A stretch of 64,000 nucleotides of DNA from Pempheris klunzingeri (taxonomy: Eukaryota > Chordata > Actinopteri > Acropomatiformes > Pempheridae), in the NCBI RefSeq assembly GCF_042242105.1, contig NC_092031.1, positions 17,719,662 through 17,783,661 of the forward strand. The letters are read 5' to 3'. The notes beneath the pieces are model-generated. The model saw only the letters and a program-made list of their open reading frames with translations, searched no databases and was not told the origin of the DNA. The translations under genes and the position numbers were made by a program. How positions within the stretch are numbered: the stretch's first letter is position 1; the number at the start of each line of letters is the position of its first letter. Below are positions 24,571 through 36,705 of the stretch, one piece after another.

Positions 24571-24990
24571 TTTACCCGTTTGAAGCCTAACAACGAGAAG
24601 CTTGTTTTTAGCTTACTGGCTAGCTATCCTTGTTAGCTTCGAAATCCGCATTCTACAACGATGTGAGCTTGCGCAAGGCAGGAGGAAGTAGTCGCAAAGG
24701 GACAACTAGGGGCAATACGGAACTATGGGACATGGAGTTCAACTTAACTAGTGATTGTGAACACCACGACGCATTTACGACAATAGATCATTCACTGTGA
24801 CAATGCGTTTTCGAGCTACACACACTGGCTTTGTAGAAAGGTGAAAAAGAAAAGAAAAATGAGACAAACAGTACGGCTTGTGTTTGTTTTGAAGCGTCGT
24901 TTCTATTGGCTGAACGACACGTCCATTTTGGAAGATGAACCAATGACCGTGAAGTGTCTTACAAGCATGACGTCACTGGAAAGTATTAAT
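24571..24990. promoter_or_regulatory. bidirectional promoter region, unk / H3.3
   Basis: The start of unk (minus, ATG at 24570) and the H3.3 first exon (plus, ends at 25081) face away from each other over only about 0.4 kb. The region holds an inverted CCAAT box (ATTGG, 24905-24909), a forward CCAAT box (24940-24944) and a perfect CRE (24968-24975). CCAAT and CRE elements are known from vertebrate H3.3 promoters. Sharing between the two genes is inferred from distance. Confidence 0.6.
24968..24975. promoter_or_regulatory. CRE palindrome of the H3.3 promoter
   Basis: A perfect TGACGTCA about 110 bp before the end of the H3.3 non-coding first exon, 24 bp after a CCAAT box. Confidence 0.6.
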
Positions 24991-25081
24991 ACTCGGCCTC
25001 AACTCCCCCTCCCAACACAAACCGTTGTCATTATAACTGGTGATACACGACGATTGCTTCATATTACCCGACGTCCTAAAG
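24990..25081 (+). other. H3.3 non-coding first exon (start approximate)
   Basis: A consensus donor (AAAG/GTAAAT) at 25081/25082 pairs with the acceptor TTATTTAG at 25841-25848, ten bases before the H3.3 ATG. Vertebrate H3.3 genes have a non-coding first exon and a long first intron. The transcription start is a guess from the CRE position. Confidence 0.55.
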
Positions 25082-25858
25082 GTAAATATCGCAGCCTCGC
25101 TTGATTGGATAATATACGTGAAATCGACCTTGTTACTGTGGTGTGTTGGGTATGTGGAAATGTGCGCTTCTGTTAACAGGCATTGTTTGGTACTCGGGCA
25201 AACGTCGACTTGCTAACGTTAGCGTTAGCTAAAAATAGAACAATGGAGACTCTACCTTTGACGGTACTAGTCTAACGTCACCGTTAACCCGTTTAACTGT
25301 GATAAGGCAGATAGTACGAGCTCAGTGTTGGTTAGACTTAACAGTCGAGATTGATGTTGGCTATTATACAAATGGCCATTGGCAGAGCTAATTCTTTCTG
25401 TAGGCTAATATTGTATGAGCTGAATCGAGGCAATGTCGCCTGGGGGTGAAATGAGAAGCAGTGAAAATGGCGAAGTCGATAAGCAAAGACTGACTGTTTG
25501 GGCTGGTTCAGGCGGCGAGTGTTTTGACGCAAGCTATTGGTGTCTGAGGGCCCCTGGCTCTGTCAGAAGTTCAGTGACCACGTCGCCGTTTGTCCATTGT
25601 AATTAATGTAAAAGAAAACTATAGACGTTAAGTGGTTTTAATGGAAAGACCGTGTACTGGCGCAAACACGACGCCTCTCAGTGCTTATAAACTGGGGGAG
25701 GGGAGCTCTTTAATAGTTAGGCTAGGCTAGGCTAGGTTAGCATCGTAGCCAGGCGCTTAATACCGCACCTGTAAGATTTATTCTGAAACTCCTACTTCTG
25801 ATTTGACACTCGCCCTAGTATTTTAATCGCGACTCTTATTTTATTTAGCAAGTACGAG

Positions 25859-26444
<586 letters not shown>

Positions 26445-27030
26445 GCAGCAAGTGACAGCATTGTCAAGACAAATGATCCTATTTATCGTACTTAACCATT
26501 TTTGTGGACGTTTTTATTTCTTGGGTATTTTTTACAAGTTTTCTTTTGAATTTTGTATTTTTAGATTGGGACAATTCATCAATCATTCCACAAGCCTGAG
26601 TGTACTTAGGGTAGTTGGAAATGTTGTTCAGTAGGAGTGTATACCTATTCCATCATGGGTCATTACAATACATTACAGCCATCATACACCCCTCATGTTT
26701 GTGGGTATTGCGCTCCCTCTGGTGATGGAATTGTCTTTGGTGCGAGGATGAGGTCTTCACATCTTCCACGGGGGTCCAGGGTCTCTTCACCCATCTACCA
26801 TTTACCACAGAATGCCAGCATGTCTTGCTCAACAGGTCTCACTGCAGGGTTTGGTATTGGCTACCAGTCAATACTCTACTCTCAGTGACTAAGAGCATGG
26901 CAGACCCCTTCTGTATTTTTCTGGACTGCTTTTTACATGTTTTTCAACATAAATCTTGGCAGCTACATTTAATACTATTTATGAAAATGTTGTCACATGT
27001 CTTTCTATTAAAGGTCTTTATGATTAGAAA
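26445..27030 (+). other. H3.3 3' UTR
   Basis: No other gene is visible after the H3.3 stop. An ATTAAA signal at 27007-27012 would give a 3' UTR of about 0.58 kb. Confidence 0.6.
27007..27012 (+). terminator. polyadenylation signal for H3.3 (ATTAAA)
   Basis: The strongest plus-strand signal between the H3.3 stop and the converging gene's 3' end. Confidence 0.45.
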
Positions 27031-27101
27031 CCTTTTGTGTTCTGTAGTCGATTTGCAATGTGGTTGTATTCAGACACTAATGCGGTGTTATGGTATTTAC
27101 A

Positions 27102-27107
27102 TTTATT
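27102..27107 (-). terminator. polyadenylation signal of the RUN-PDZ-PTB gene
   Basis: AATAAA on the minus strand, about 36 nt past the stop codon at 27143-27145. This implies a very short 3' UTR. Confidence 0.55.
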
Positions 27108-27142
27108 TACAGCCACACATGAAATAGGAGGTGCTCTCATTG

Positions 27143-30100
27143 TCATACAAACCACTCCGTATGCTTGAAACCCGTAGCTGTAAAGATAACGACAAAATCA
27201 TGACATCTTGGCTGTGAAGAATTTTGGATCACTTGTGTATTGCTCACATGCTGTGCCTCACCAATACGGCAGACTATCTCCTCACACTCCTTAATGGTGC
27301 TGGCTCGGAGTGCCACACAGCAGAAGCCTGTCGACTGAGGGGTTTCTGGGGAGTCTCTGTGAACAGAGCCAATCATATACTGAGATGATGTCTGGGTCCA
27401 GCCAATGACAACACAGCTGTACTGTCTTGGGTATTGCATCATCACATGTTTATGGAGAGGTGTGTCCTAAACTACTGTAGGCCTGGATTAATGGCTGTGT
27501 GGGAAAAACCTTTATTTTTCTGCCGCTAAATCTGACAGTTCTGCTCTTCAAAGGTTTGACGGGTTCATTTGGTACTTACGCCACACAGAATGCAAATATG
27601 GTGTAGTCTGGTTGACCAAATCTCCCCACACACGAAATCTCTGGATAATGATGTTCAAACAGCTCCTGTGGAAACACGAACACAGTTGACCTGTTAACGA
27701 CCAATGTCGAGCAATAGCAAAGACGGCACAGACAAATGTCTCCTTACCAGTTTACTGCTTCTGTCTGTGCAGGTCAAATGGGTTTCCTTCATGTCTAAAA
27801 GCACTTCCTGCAGGGCAAATTGAAACAGATTGAACACACATTGATATTGACAAGTGCTTTGCAGAACATGACAGTAGTGTTATTACCTTGCTGGGCAGGT
27901 TTTTCTGCAACACTTGTGGAATGGCGTGCTGTAGCACTTCCTTGCCTCCAAACTAAGAAAGGATAAGACCAGATATATCAGTTATCTGAGTCTAGCACAT
28001 ATATACACACACAGATTGAACATTTAATAAAGTGTAAAGCAAAAGCATTTGTTTACCATTCCAATGTTTGCCTTTCCCAAGAACTGCACTATGTACACAA
28101 TTCTGTAGGGAGAGTAGAGTCAGTGTTATAATGGAAAGAGTAAACTTGGCAAAATGTTCCTTAAATGGCTCTTCCAGATTTGGTAAGCAACTTGCCTTCC
28201 CTCTTTGAGACACTGTGACGGAGAGGTTCTCTCGTCCTTGGTGGCTGACTGTTGGGAGGAAGCAGGACTGAGCTGTAGGGTGGGGTTCTCCATCCTCAGG
28301 GTCCGCAGGAGTTTGATAAGGGGCCGATACACTGTTCCATCGTGAGCCCTCCACCGCAGGACATTGATGGACAGAGGGCTGCCCTTCAGCCGAGACAAAA
28401 CCACACCTGCCTGGGAAACAGAGCAATGCACCGTGACTCTATGTACGACAGCTTCTATGACTTGTGCAGTGGCAGGTTTTTTTTAATTACGCAAACTCGT
28501 CTTGTCAAGGGTGTGACTGGCCAGTGTCCCATGGGTTCGATCAATCGGACAACACTCACAGAATGTGAGCTGTGCTTCTTGGCTGTTCTCATTTTTGTAC
28601 CTATCTTCAAGTGGGATCGCGTTCACAATGATAACAAGAAGAGTCTTGTATACCCAGTCAGGCGTTGCCACTATTTTCTGGCTGATTAGAGTTCTGTTCA
28701 TGTAGAGGGTGCAGCTGTGCTGGGCATTGTGTAATGTCACCAAACTACACATAATCACAAAAATGATTAAGTGCACATTGTCCCTCCCTAACTGCCTAAA
28801 GTCATAGGAGTATCAGGGAGATGTCTCTTTCACAGTCTGTACATACCAACCCAAAGTCAGCACAATGTCTAATCAGGGCACTTTTGAGAAGCCGTCAGTG
28901 TAAAGCTCAGTTCACTGCACCTACACTTTACTTTGTGTTCTGTGATGGCTCAAATGTCTGATATTAATTTATTTAACACCAGCTACACTGTGGTGACACA
29001 GAGCACACATGATGTCTGTGACCGTCAGTGAGTGTTAGAACGTATAATACTGCTTGTTTGAGGATACCTGTCCACTCTTGGAGTTCCGCAACGAGGTCCC
29101 GTTGATCTCATCAATGAGGTCACCAGGAGAGATAAACTTGTCGACATGAGCCTGACTCCCAGGCACCAGATCGAGGACAAAGACGCGCCCACTGAGATAT
29201 CTGAGAGACAGAGGGGGAGTGGATGCAGCAGTTCGAACAAAGCTATTTATGAGTAGATATTCTTGATGGAAATAAAGCACTTTATAGAGTGGGAGATACA
29301 AACCTCAACACCATCCCTACCTCCCGACAGGGCACCACTTCATATGTCTCACACACCTGGAAACATTCGAAACAATTAACAGACAATCTCACACATTCTG
29401 CTGTTCCGTTATCTCACTGCGATGTGTGCCTTTCCATGCATTTTCAGAGTTACTATCATTGTTTTTACCGGTATGAGCCAGCTCTCATCCAGAAAACTGC
29501 AATTCTGTGAAAAAAGACCAGAGGTGGTTGTTAGTGTAGAGTCATTTGAATTGAATTGCTCAAACCACATGATTGTAGACATGGTTGTATTTTGGTGTGT
29601 GTGTGTATGAAAATATTGAAAATGGCTTGTGCATTTGCAATTTAATGGTATAAAAAAGGAGTTGCTCTGACCTCTACGTTCAGTTTAAACTCCATGTGAG
29701 AGAGGACAAGCAGCAGTGACATGAAAGGCTCTGGAAGAGGGAAAATATTTGTTGTTGACGTTGGACACAGAATTTCCTGGGCTTTGCTCAGCATTTAGTG
29801 GAAACAATCAGATCCGGTAAAAAGCCTCACCCACGAATTCCTCATTCCTGAGGAGTGACATTGCCGGACTGTACCACTGGAGGGGAGAGAAACGGTATGA
29901 ACCCAAGCTATTTTAGTATCTGAGACAGACTTACTTAAATTTGAATCAAGTCTAGCGACTGGGCATGTTTGGTGGACACTTTGCCCAGAGCACCCAACAG
30001 CAACAAGAGAAGACACATATGGGCAGCACCAGAAAAGACCATCAACCCCTAAATATGTGCGTTGTAGAAAATGTATCTGGTCCATGCGGCTGACCTCCAG

Positions 30101-31169
30101 GACTCTGGGGGTGTGCAGCAGGTGTGTGATGAACTGTGGCAGAACCTTGCGGCCGAGGGCCAGTCTGAGCAGGTAGCGGCCTCGGCCCTGAGCTGAGAGC
30201 AGCTTCCTGCAAGCTCTGGTCTGCTCCACCACCAAGGACAGGGCAGACAGCCTACACACACACACACCAGCAGAGACAGCAGGTATTAACAGGGCGTGAA
30301 ATAATGCTGTTGTTATTAAAGTAACGTCTATTACATTATACAGTTATAGTAATGTTAAAATGCAGTTCATGATGTTGTTACCTGCCACAGGCATCTTGGT
30401 GGATCAGCTGTTCAAAACACTGCCAGTAGTCTCTGTGTACCAGACTGAGAACTGGCTCTGGAGGGAGAGCAACACACACTCAGTCCATACAGCAAAAACA
30501 CATGTTCACATGTAGTGCTTCAAATGATTAAGGTATTCTGACCCAAAACATTGTGTTTTATACACCTGTTCCAACCATTTAAAGCATAAACTGACACCCC
30601 AACATATGTAGTTGTTAATGTCAGGCATGTGCACTTGCAATAGAGCATTTTGACAAATAAGTACAGAGGTGATATATTTTAGGGGAAGCCCACATTGTGG
30701 GGACACTCACGTTGAAGCCCCTTCCTAAAGACCAGCTCAAGAAGCTCACAGCAAGAAGCGAGGTGAGGGTTGGTGTCGGTCACGGTGTCTCCATCTGACT
30801 GCAGGTTCAGGACACAGACTGGGAGGGGGAAAAAACAGAGGATCTGTTGTAGGTCTGGTCAAAAACATACGTTTTTCATGCATCCTGCGTGATCGTCGCC
30901 TTTACACGCATCATCACTATTACAGAAGCGGCACGGCAGATACTGTTCATGTAAAAAAGAGAAGAAAAAACACTGGTTTTGTGTGCAACAGGAATACAAC
31001 TGAAATGATCAAAACAGGTGTCACTGTATCGACAAATAAGACGCGCGACACACGACGAAGCAATCTGCTGCCACTGGAAGCGAAATTATAATCCAAAAGC
31101 CTTTGCATTTTGCATTGATTATGCATCCTTACCTTTGAGAGTGCCGAGCAGAGGGTCTTTAGGAGCCAT
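27143..31169 (-). CDS. RUN-PDZ-PTB domain protein (unnamed)
   Basis: I do not recognise a named gene. 16 exons in transcript order: 31133-31169, 30711-30818, 30382-30457, 30095-30251, 29831-29876, 29672-29730, 29469-29504, 29304-29356, 29068-29200, 28196-28410, 28057-28102, 27887-27952, 27748-27807, 27580-27665, 27262-27356, 27143-27177. They sum to 1308 nt, or 435 aa, in one frame. Residues 20-165 look like a RUN domain: QGRGRYLLRLALGRKVL, WYSPAMSLLRNEEF and VLSHMEFKL. Residues 183-262 look like a PDZ: VFVLDLVPGSQA, ISPGDLIDEINGTSL and VLSRLKGSPLSINVLRW. Residues 305-430 look like a PTB/PID domain: IVYIVQFLGKANIGM, then EVLQHAIPQVLQ, and a C-terminal amphipathic helix IKECEEIVCRIATGFKH. RUN domains bind small GTPases, and PDZ and PTB domains bind peptide tails, so a cytoplasmic trafficking or signalling adaptor is a guess. 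The exon 10 donor is GC, not GT. Confidence 0.85.
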
Positions 31170-31789
31170 GTTGGGGGACCAGCTGTGATCGGAGGCTGTC
31201 GCTGACAGCAGACGCACCAAGCCTGCTGTCATTTAAACACAGTGACAAGCGCCGTGGTAATAACACTTCCGTGTAGCCTCCCGAACATACCGAGACACCT
31301 TCCCACACCGCACCACCTGAGAGCGTGGACAGCTGGGCTAAATACACACCGTGTAATTTAGTTTGTCAAGGATGATGTTATCAAATACCCACCGGGCTAT
31401 AAGGACCTATAGACACCCATGGGTGGAGATATGAAGTGTTTATTAGCTGTAGTGACATCTGCTGCTCTGCTATCATAACTAAAACTGCCGTGCTGCCTTC
31501 AGGGACTCAGTGTCGGCTCTAGTGACTAAAGTCTTATTTCCAAATTGGTGTGTTTACTGACTAATATATTTTTTTTAATTAAAACGTAGCCATTGAACAT
31601 TGGAGAGAACATTAATAAGAGTTTTAGTCAACTCACTTTTTTTGTAGCAAATTGGAATATTTCCGAAAGCAGACCCGCCATTAGCATGAGACACCGTTAG
31701 CATGAGATCGATACTGAGAGCTGGTGGCCAAACTGTTCACTGTGGGCTTGTAACGTTGTTTGCTTCAGTCGAATAAACATAAAGAAACA

Positions 31790-32050
31790 CGGGAGGCTGG
31801 ATGACAGAGTCCCCGGGCAGAGGTGTGCGGTCTCCCCGGGCTCGGCGGAGCTGTGGCGGCCTCTCGCGGCCTTTCCTCCGAAGTGCAGCTCGCTGAGCGC
31901 GGCGCTAGATTTAGAGCGCGCGCCCCGTCCGTCGTGCCGCAGTTGGAGCTCCTGGTGAAGCGGTGAGTCCGCGGAGGATGGCGGAGAACTAAATGAGCCA
32001 AAACATCACTGAGAAGTTGTCTGCGGAACCGAGAATTCTCCCATAACAAG
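31790..32050 (+). promoter_or_regulatory. CpG-rich promoter and first non-coding exon of the PRY/SPRY gene
   Basis: A GC- and CpG-dense island (about 31800-31980) in otherwise AT-rich DNA, ending in a good donor (AACAAG/GTCAGA) at 32050/32051. The RUN-PDZ-PTB start codon lies 0.6-0.9 kb to the left on the other strand, so the two genes are head-to-head. Confidence 0.5.
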
Positions 32051-32301
32051 GTCAGACTTTATATTTTTCACTAAATGTCTGTTTTAACGGAGCAAAGCGG
32101 TTGAACCGCGACACCGTCGAAGGCGAAATTAAAGCAAATAATTTGTTGTCAGTTTGGAAAACATGGCCTCAAGCGCACAGTAAGGGTGGCGTCAACATGT
32201 CAAAATGAGACAATGTGACGACGGGAGTTTTTTTTTTTTACACGTTCTTCCAGTGGTTATAAGGTGTTTTACAGTGTGTTTGTTTTGATGCTGACTTGCA
32301 G

Positions 32302-32435
32302 GCGGAGGTCGGTCCGTCAGTCCCAATATAGAAAGTCACTACCTGGGTTTGCGCCGCAGTGGCTCCGGCCATAATCCTGGATTTCCTCTAATCTACCAGC
32401 TCCTCTGCCACCTCGCTCTGCCTTCACTACCTAAA
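32302..32435 (+). other. second non-coding exon of the PRY/SPRY gene
   Basis: An acceptor (GACTTGCAG, 32293-32301) and a donor (CTAAA/GTAAGC after 32435) bracket 134 nt with no ATG in a long frame. A further 5' UTR piece starts at about 33649, 29 nt before the ATG. Assignment to the downstream gene is inferred. Confidence 0.4.
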
Positions 32436-33261
32436 GTAAGCCCTCCCTCCCACCAGGAGGAGATATGCAAACATTTCTCTCCACAATTTCATAGACAAGT
32501 CTTCAATAATGTGCCACCGCCTCTTATTTACCATGAAATGCATTATTAATTGAGCTTCCCTGTATCTATTTAATTAGCTAACAGGCTAGGTGTCACCCAG
32601 GTGTCCTCCTCCTCCTCCAGCACGTGCCATGGCCTTAGTGGGCTAAAGTTAACGCGGCTCATGTTTGGAACATCAGTAATGGCATGTGACTCTTTCTGGC
32701 TTATTCAGACATGTGACAAGGTTCACCACAGTGTGTTTTCTGAACGACCCTTAGCCTCCACCATAGAGAGACTTCTGCACTTCTAAACTTCTCTGCTAGA
32801 AAAGCATTCATTTATGGATTATGTGTCCTAACAGATCACCGTGATATTGCTCACTCAAAGGTGAACTTTCAGTCCTGACTGATAGCCACCCAGCTGTATG
32901 TTTGCCAAGTCCTTAAATTCTCAATACCATACATGCTCTTCAGTCTTTGGAAAGTCAGTGCCAGCATCGTTTGGCTCAGCTGCCACCCCTACATCACAGA
33001 AAGCACAGCAAATCCCCTCAGCGCATCCAGCAGGCGTGCAGGGGCGAACTGCTGAATCAACAGCAAACTGGTCCAAAGCTCCCCCGCATCCTCCACAGTG
33101 TTCTAAAGCGCTCTGCGCTGCTGTCTCAGATCTCCTTGGGAATAAATTTCCAATTTCAAGGCCATGATCGAGATGCATCGACCCACACACGTCAGGAAAT
33201 CCTGTTAGTGTGCAATATATTTTTGCCCATTTCTACATTGTTTGCTGCTCACTTTGTCGCT

Positions 33262-33270
33262 CTGTGTGTG

Positions 33271-33333
<63 letters not shown>

Positions 33334-33334
33334 G
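33262..33334. repeat. (TG)n microsatellite
   Basis: About 36 TG units with two CG interruptions, in the 5' intron of the PRY/SPRY gene. Confidence 0.95.
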
Positions 33335-33677
33335 CTGAGTAGGTGGGCTGTCTATTTTCACTCTTCCACCAATGTGTGGGTCCTGTTTACTCTCCTCCTC
33401 CTCACCCAGCGGTAGCTCAGAGTACCTAATAATGAGCTCTCTGTGGACTTCCAGCGCAGAGCGGTGATGAAAGTTCTGCAGTGCTTTTCTCCCTCTCTCG
33501 TCACACATATATACCTTTTGCCACCTCTCATAAACTACCGATTTCTGCTCTCTCATCGATTTGTGGGGGCTCAGTCAGCTGCACTTCAGCTCTAGCTCTT
33601 GACGGAGTAAGTGCCAGCGTGCTAAAGCTTTTTATTATTGTACCACAGGGCACCGGCCTCGCTCTCCTGCTGCCAGC

Positions 33678-36670
33678 ATGATGAAGGACTGCCTGCAGTT
33701 CCTTATCGAGCCGGCCAAAAAGCTTAAGATCCGACTCAAGGTAGGGGTGCATGACTCTGTTCTCCTCTGATAGCACAGTAGTCACATCAAGTGCTAAATT
33801 TGTACAGCCTGCTCAAAAAATGTCCTTCAAGTCATGCTCTCTTCCCATTTGTCCTCTGCTTCTTTGCTCCAGGAGTCTCGTAAGCGAGTTAAACTTGAGA
33901 AGAAGGAGCCGCTTGTGGAGAGTCAATTATTTATTATGGAATTGGCCCGAGAACTCAACAAAATTTGCCAGGTAAGCTCTCCTCCTCTACCATCTCTGTC
34001 ATAGACGCACATGCATCTGCAGTTTATCTCATTCAAATTATTGGTATTTTCATCCCAGAGGTCAAACATCCTCGGCCACATCTGGACCAGCGAGGACGTC
34101 TGGCCGGCCAGTGTGTGTCGTGAGTTCATCGTGGAATGGGCTGCTGTGTTGGAGAAGAGAGTACAGGTTTGCTGCTTTTGCTTTCACGTCAGAAAATAGT
34201 GAAAGATGTCCATCTCAGGATGATGTCTTCAAATGTCTTGTTTTGTCAACTAGCAGTCCAAAATCCAAAGATCTTTAGTTTAACATGACTTTAAACAGAT
34301 GAGGGCAGGAAATCTTCATATTTAAGAGGCTGAAACAGCATTTTTTGCCTTTTTTGGCCAAAAAAAAAATGGTATAAATGGTTATCTAATGTTATTATTA
34401 TATAATGGTGTGTCTCTTGTTCAGCCGAGGATCATCCCGACTGACTTCCAGTATGAGAAACCAGAGAAGAAAGACTGGAAGGGACACCTCTTCTGCATGC
34501 TGGAGGCAGGGGGGGAGTGCGACATGGGGCCCCACAAACGAGTCATCATGGACTGGACACGGGAGATTAAAAGCAGACCTCAGGTGACTATGGGATGGTG
34601 GACCTTTAGTGTGTCAGTACTTTCTCCCAGCAACGGGTGGCCGCTTAGTGATTAAAATGTGACCCAGTTTCCTTCTTACATCTGATAAAGATGATTAAGA
34701 TAAACCCTACCCTTGTCAATCATCCCATCATTCTTAGAGTGCGCTGAAGCTATGATCACAAGTTAAAGGGATAGTTTGGATTATTTGAAGTGGGGTTGTG
34801 TAAGGTACTTATCCATAGTCAGTGTGTTACCTACATCAGATTGCGATCAGCACGCCCCCCCAGTTTGGGAGGAGCAGGCAGAAGTCCCAGAACAGATGCA
34901 GAAAAAAATATATTTTAGCCACTTGAAAAAAGCCCCACTTAAATACTTCCAAGTGTGTGTTATATTTAGAATATTTGCATCGCTTTACAGCGTCAGACAA
35001 CCGTTTCCGAGGAGAACTGAAGCCGGCGTATTATTCTTTGCGCTCAATTCAAAGCCACCAGCCCCTATTGACAAAAATAGTGATTTTACCTTGCAGAGTA
35101 CGGGAATTTGCTGTGCTGCAGCTGCCGTGATCAATGAATTAACACGTTCGTTTTCTATGCTAAATAATCATTTAAAACGCCAAAGTCACACAATAACACA
35201 AGCAAACTCACTGAGGCATCAGTAGACCAGCAACTCCCATGTTCTGTGAGGTAGAATTACTGTTTTAGTCAGTGGAGTTTGGTGGCTTTGAAGTCAGTGA
35301 AAACTAAGAGAGGACTGCTTCACCTTCCTGTTGAAAGGGCTGTCTGATGGTAACAGCACACAGCATAGATTAGCTGATGTTGATGTGTTTAGGTGGGCTT
35401 TTTTTTTTTGGTGGCTAAAATCCTTTTTATTCCCCCGTCCACAGCAGTACATTGCTGAGCATCTGTGCTGGGACCCCTGTGTTTATTGTCTCTGTCTCAT
35501 CCTTTCCAGCCCACCGTCTGGCCGGGCGAGCCTGTGCTCATGATGCTGGACGACCTGGAATTCCAGTGGAAGAGGGGTCGACTGCCCAACCTGCTCCCAG
35601 CCATGGAGCTGGTCATGCTGGCAGTGCTGAATGCCGACAGCCCCGTCAAGGTCTGTATGTCTCTCTCAGCATGTAGCTGATTGGATTGTGTTGAACCGAA
35701 TTCGTCTTGAACCCATGATAGGATAAACAGTGAGCAAAGTAAATGTAATTAAGTATGTGATACATTTCCGTGATGCTGTCTGTTTAACATGTATATGTGC
35801 TGCATGACTCCCAGTCAGGCTGATCCCTTTATCTCATTGTTAAACTCACCCTGGCCTGCTTTGTCTTTACGGTCCCATCGTCTACCCCTGTGTGTGTTTA
35901 GGAGGACGTGACAAAGCAGTGGCTGGTGAGAAAGCAGAGGAGCCAGAAGACTGGTGAGTGCATGTGTGCTATCTCTCATTAACTGAAGAGGGTGTTACAG
36001 ATAAGGAGCGATGAACAAAACCCCACCTTAAAACAATCAAATTATAAAGAGATCATTCGGTATTCAAGATGAGGCGAACCCATCCATAATGTGTTAATTG
36101 CTGATGATTGTAAGAGTGTGTGTGCATACAGTAACACTATTGGCTTAATCAACGTATTTAGCAGGAGAGAAACTTGATGAGGTGCTTCCACCGGAGATAA
36201 TCAGGATCGATGTGTGATGAAAGGAGCATGTGGAAGGATTTGGTTCAGTGAAACGACTGACTGTCTGCCTTTTATCGCTGTTTTCTTTCAGACGCTGTCC
36301 GCTACATCCCCCACAGTGGTGAGTACAAGTCCTGCCTATTGTTGAAATGAATATCCTGAAATGAAGTTGCTGTTTTAGTGGCAGGGCTGCAGCTAGTGAT
36401 TATTTTCATTGTTGACTAATCTATTGGCCGGGGGCTGGGTGATACTATCTAAAATCTACTGTTGATCATGTTGTACTTCCTTACTTTTAATCAATTAGAA
36501 TTTGACTAGTTAATAACTCTAGACGAGATCAGAGGTGGTTGGTTGGTTAAACATATCGTTAGAACATTAATATAATATAACATATACTGACCTTATAAAG
36601 ATGACGTCAGCAGTCAGACGCCTATTTACACATCCAGCACACACAAAGCAACATTAGTGTTCATTCAGAG

Positions 36671-36705
<35 letters not shown>

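Noticed and set aside
26637-27127. Short plus-strand frames after H3.3
   Set aside because: AT-rich 3' UTR without codon structure or splice signals; no second histone gene is present.
32349-32549. 66-residue frame in the PRY/SPRY leader
   Set aside because: It begins with a non-ATG codon and crosses a good splice donor at 32435/32436; treated as 5' UTR.
33233-33556. 107-residue minus-strand frame with poly(TH)
   Set aside because: It crosses the TG microsatellite at 33262-33334 and has no exon signals.
34776-35225. 149-residue plus-strand frame
   Set aside because: It lies entirely inside the MITE-like element at 34763-35495, which is non-autonomous; no transposase motif is seen.
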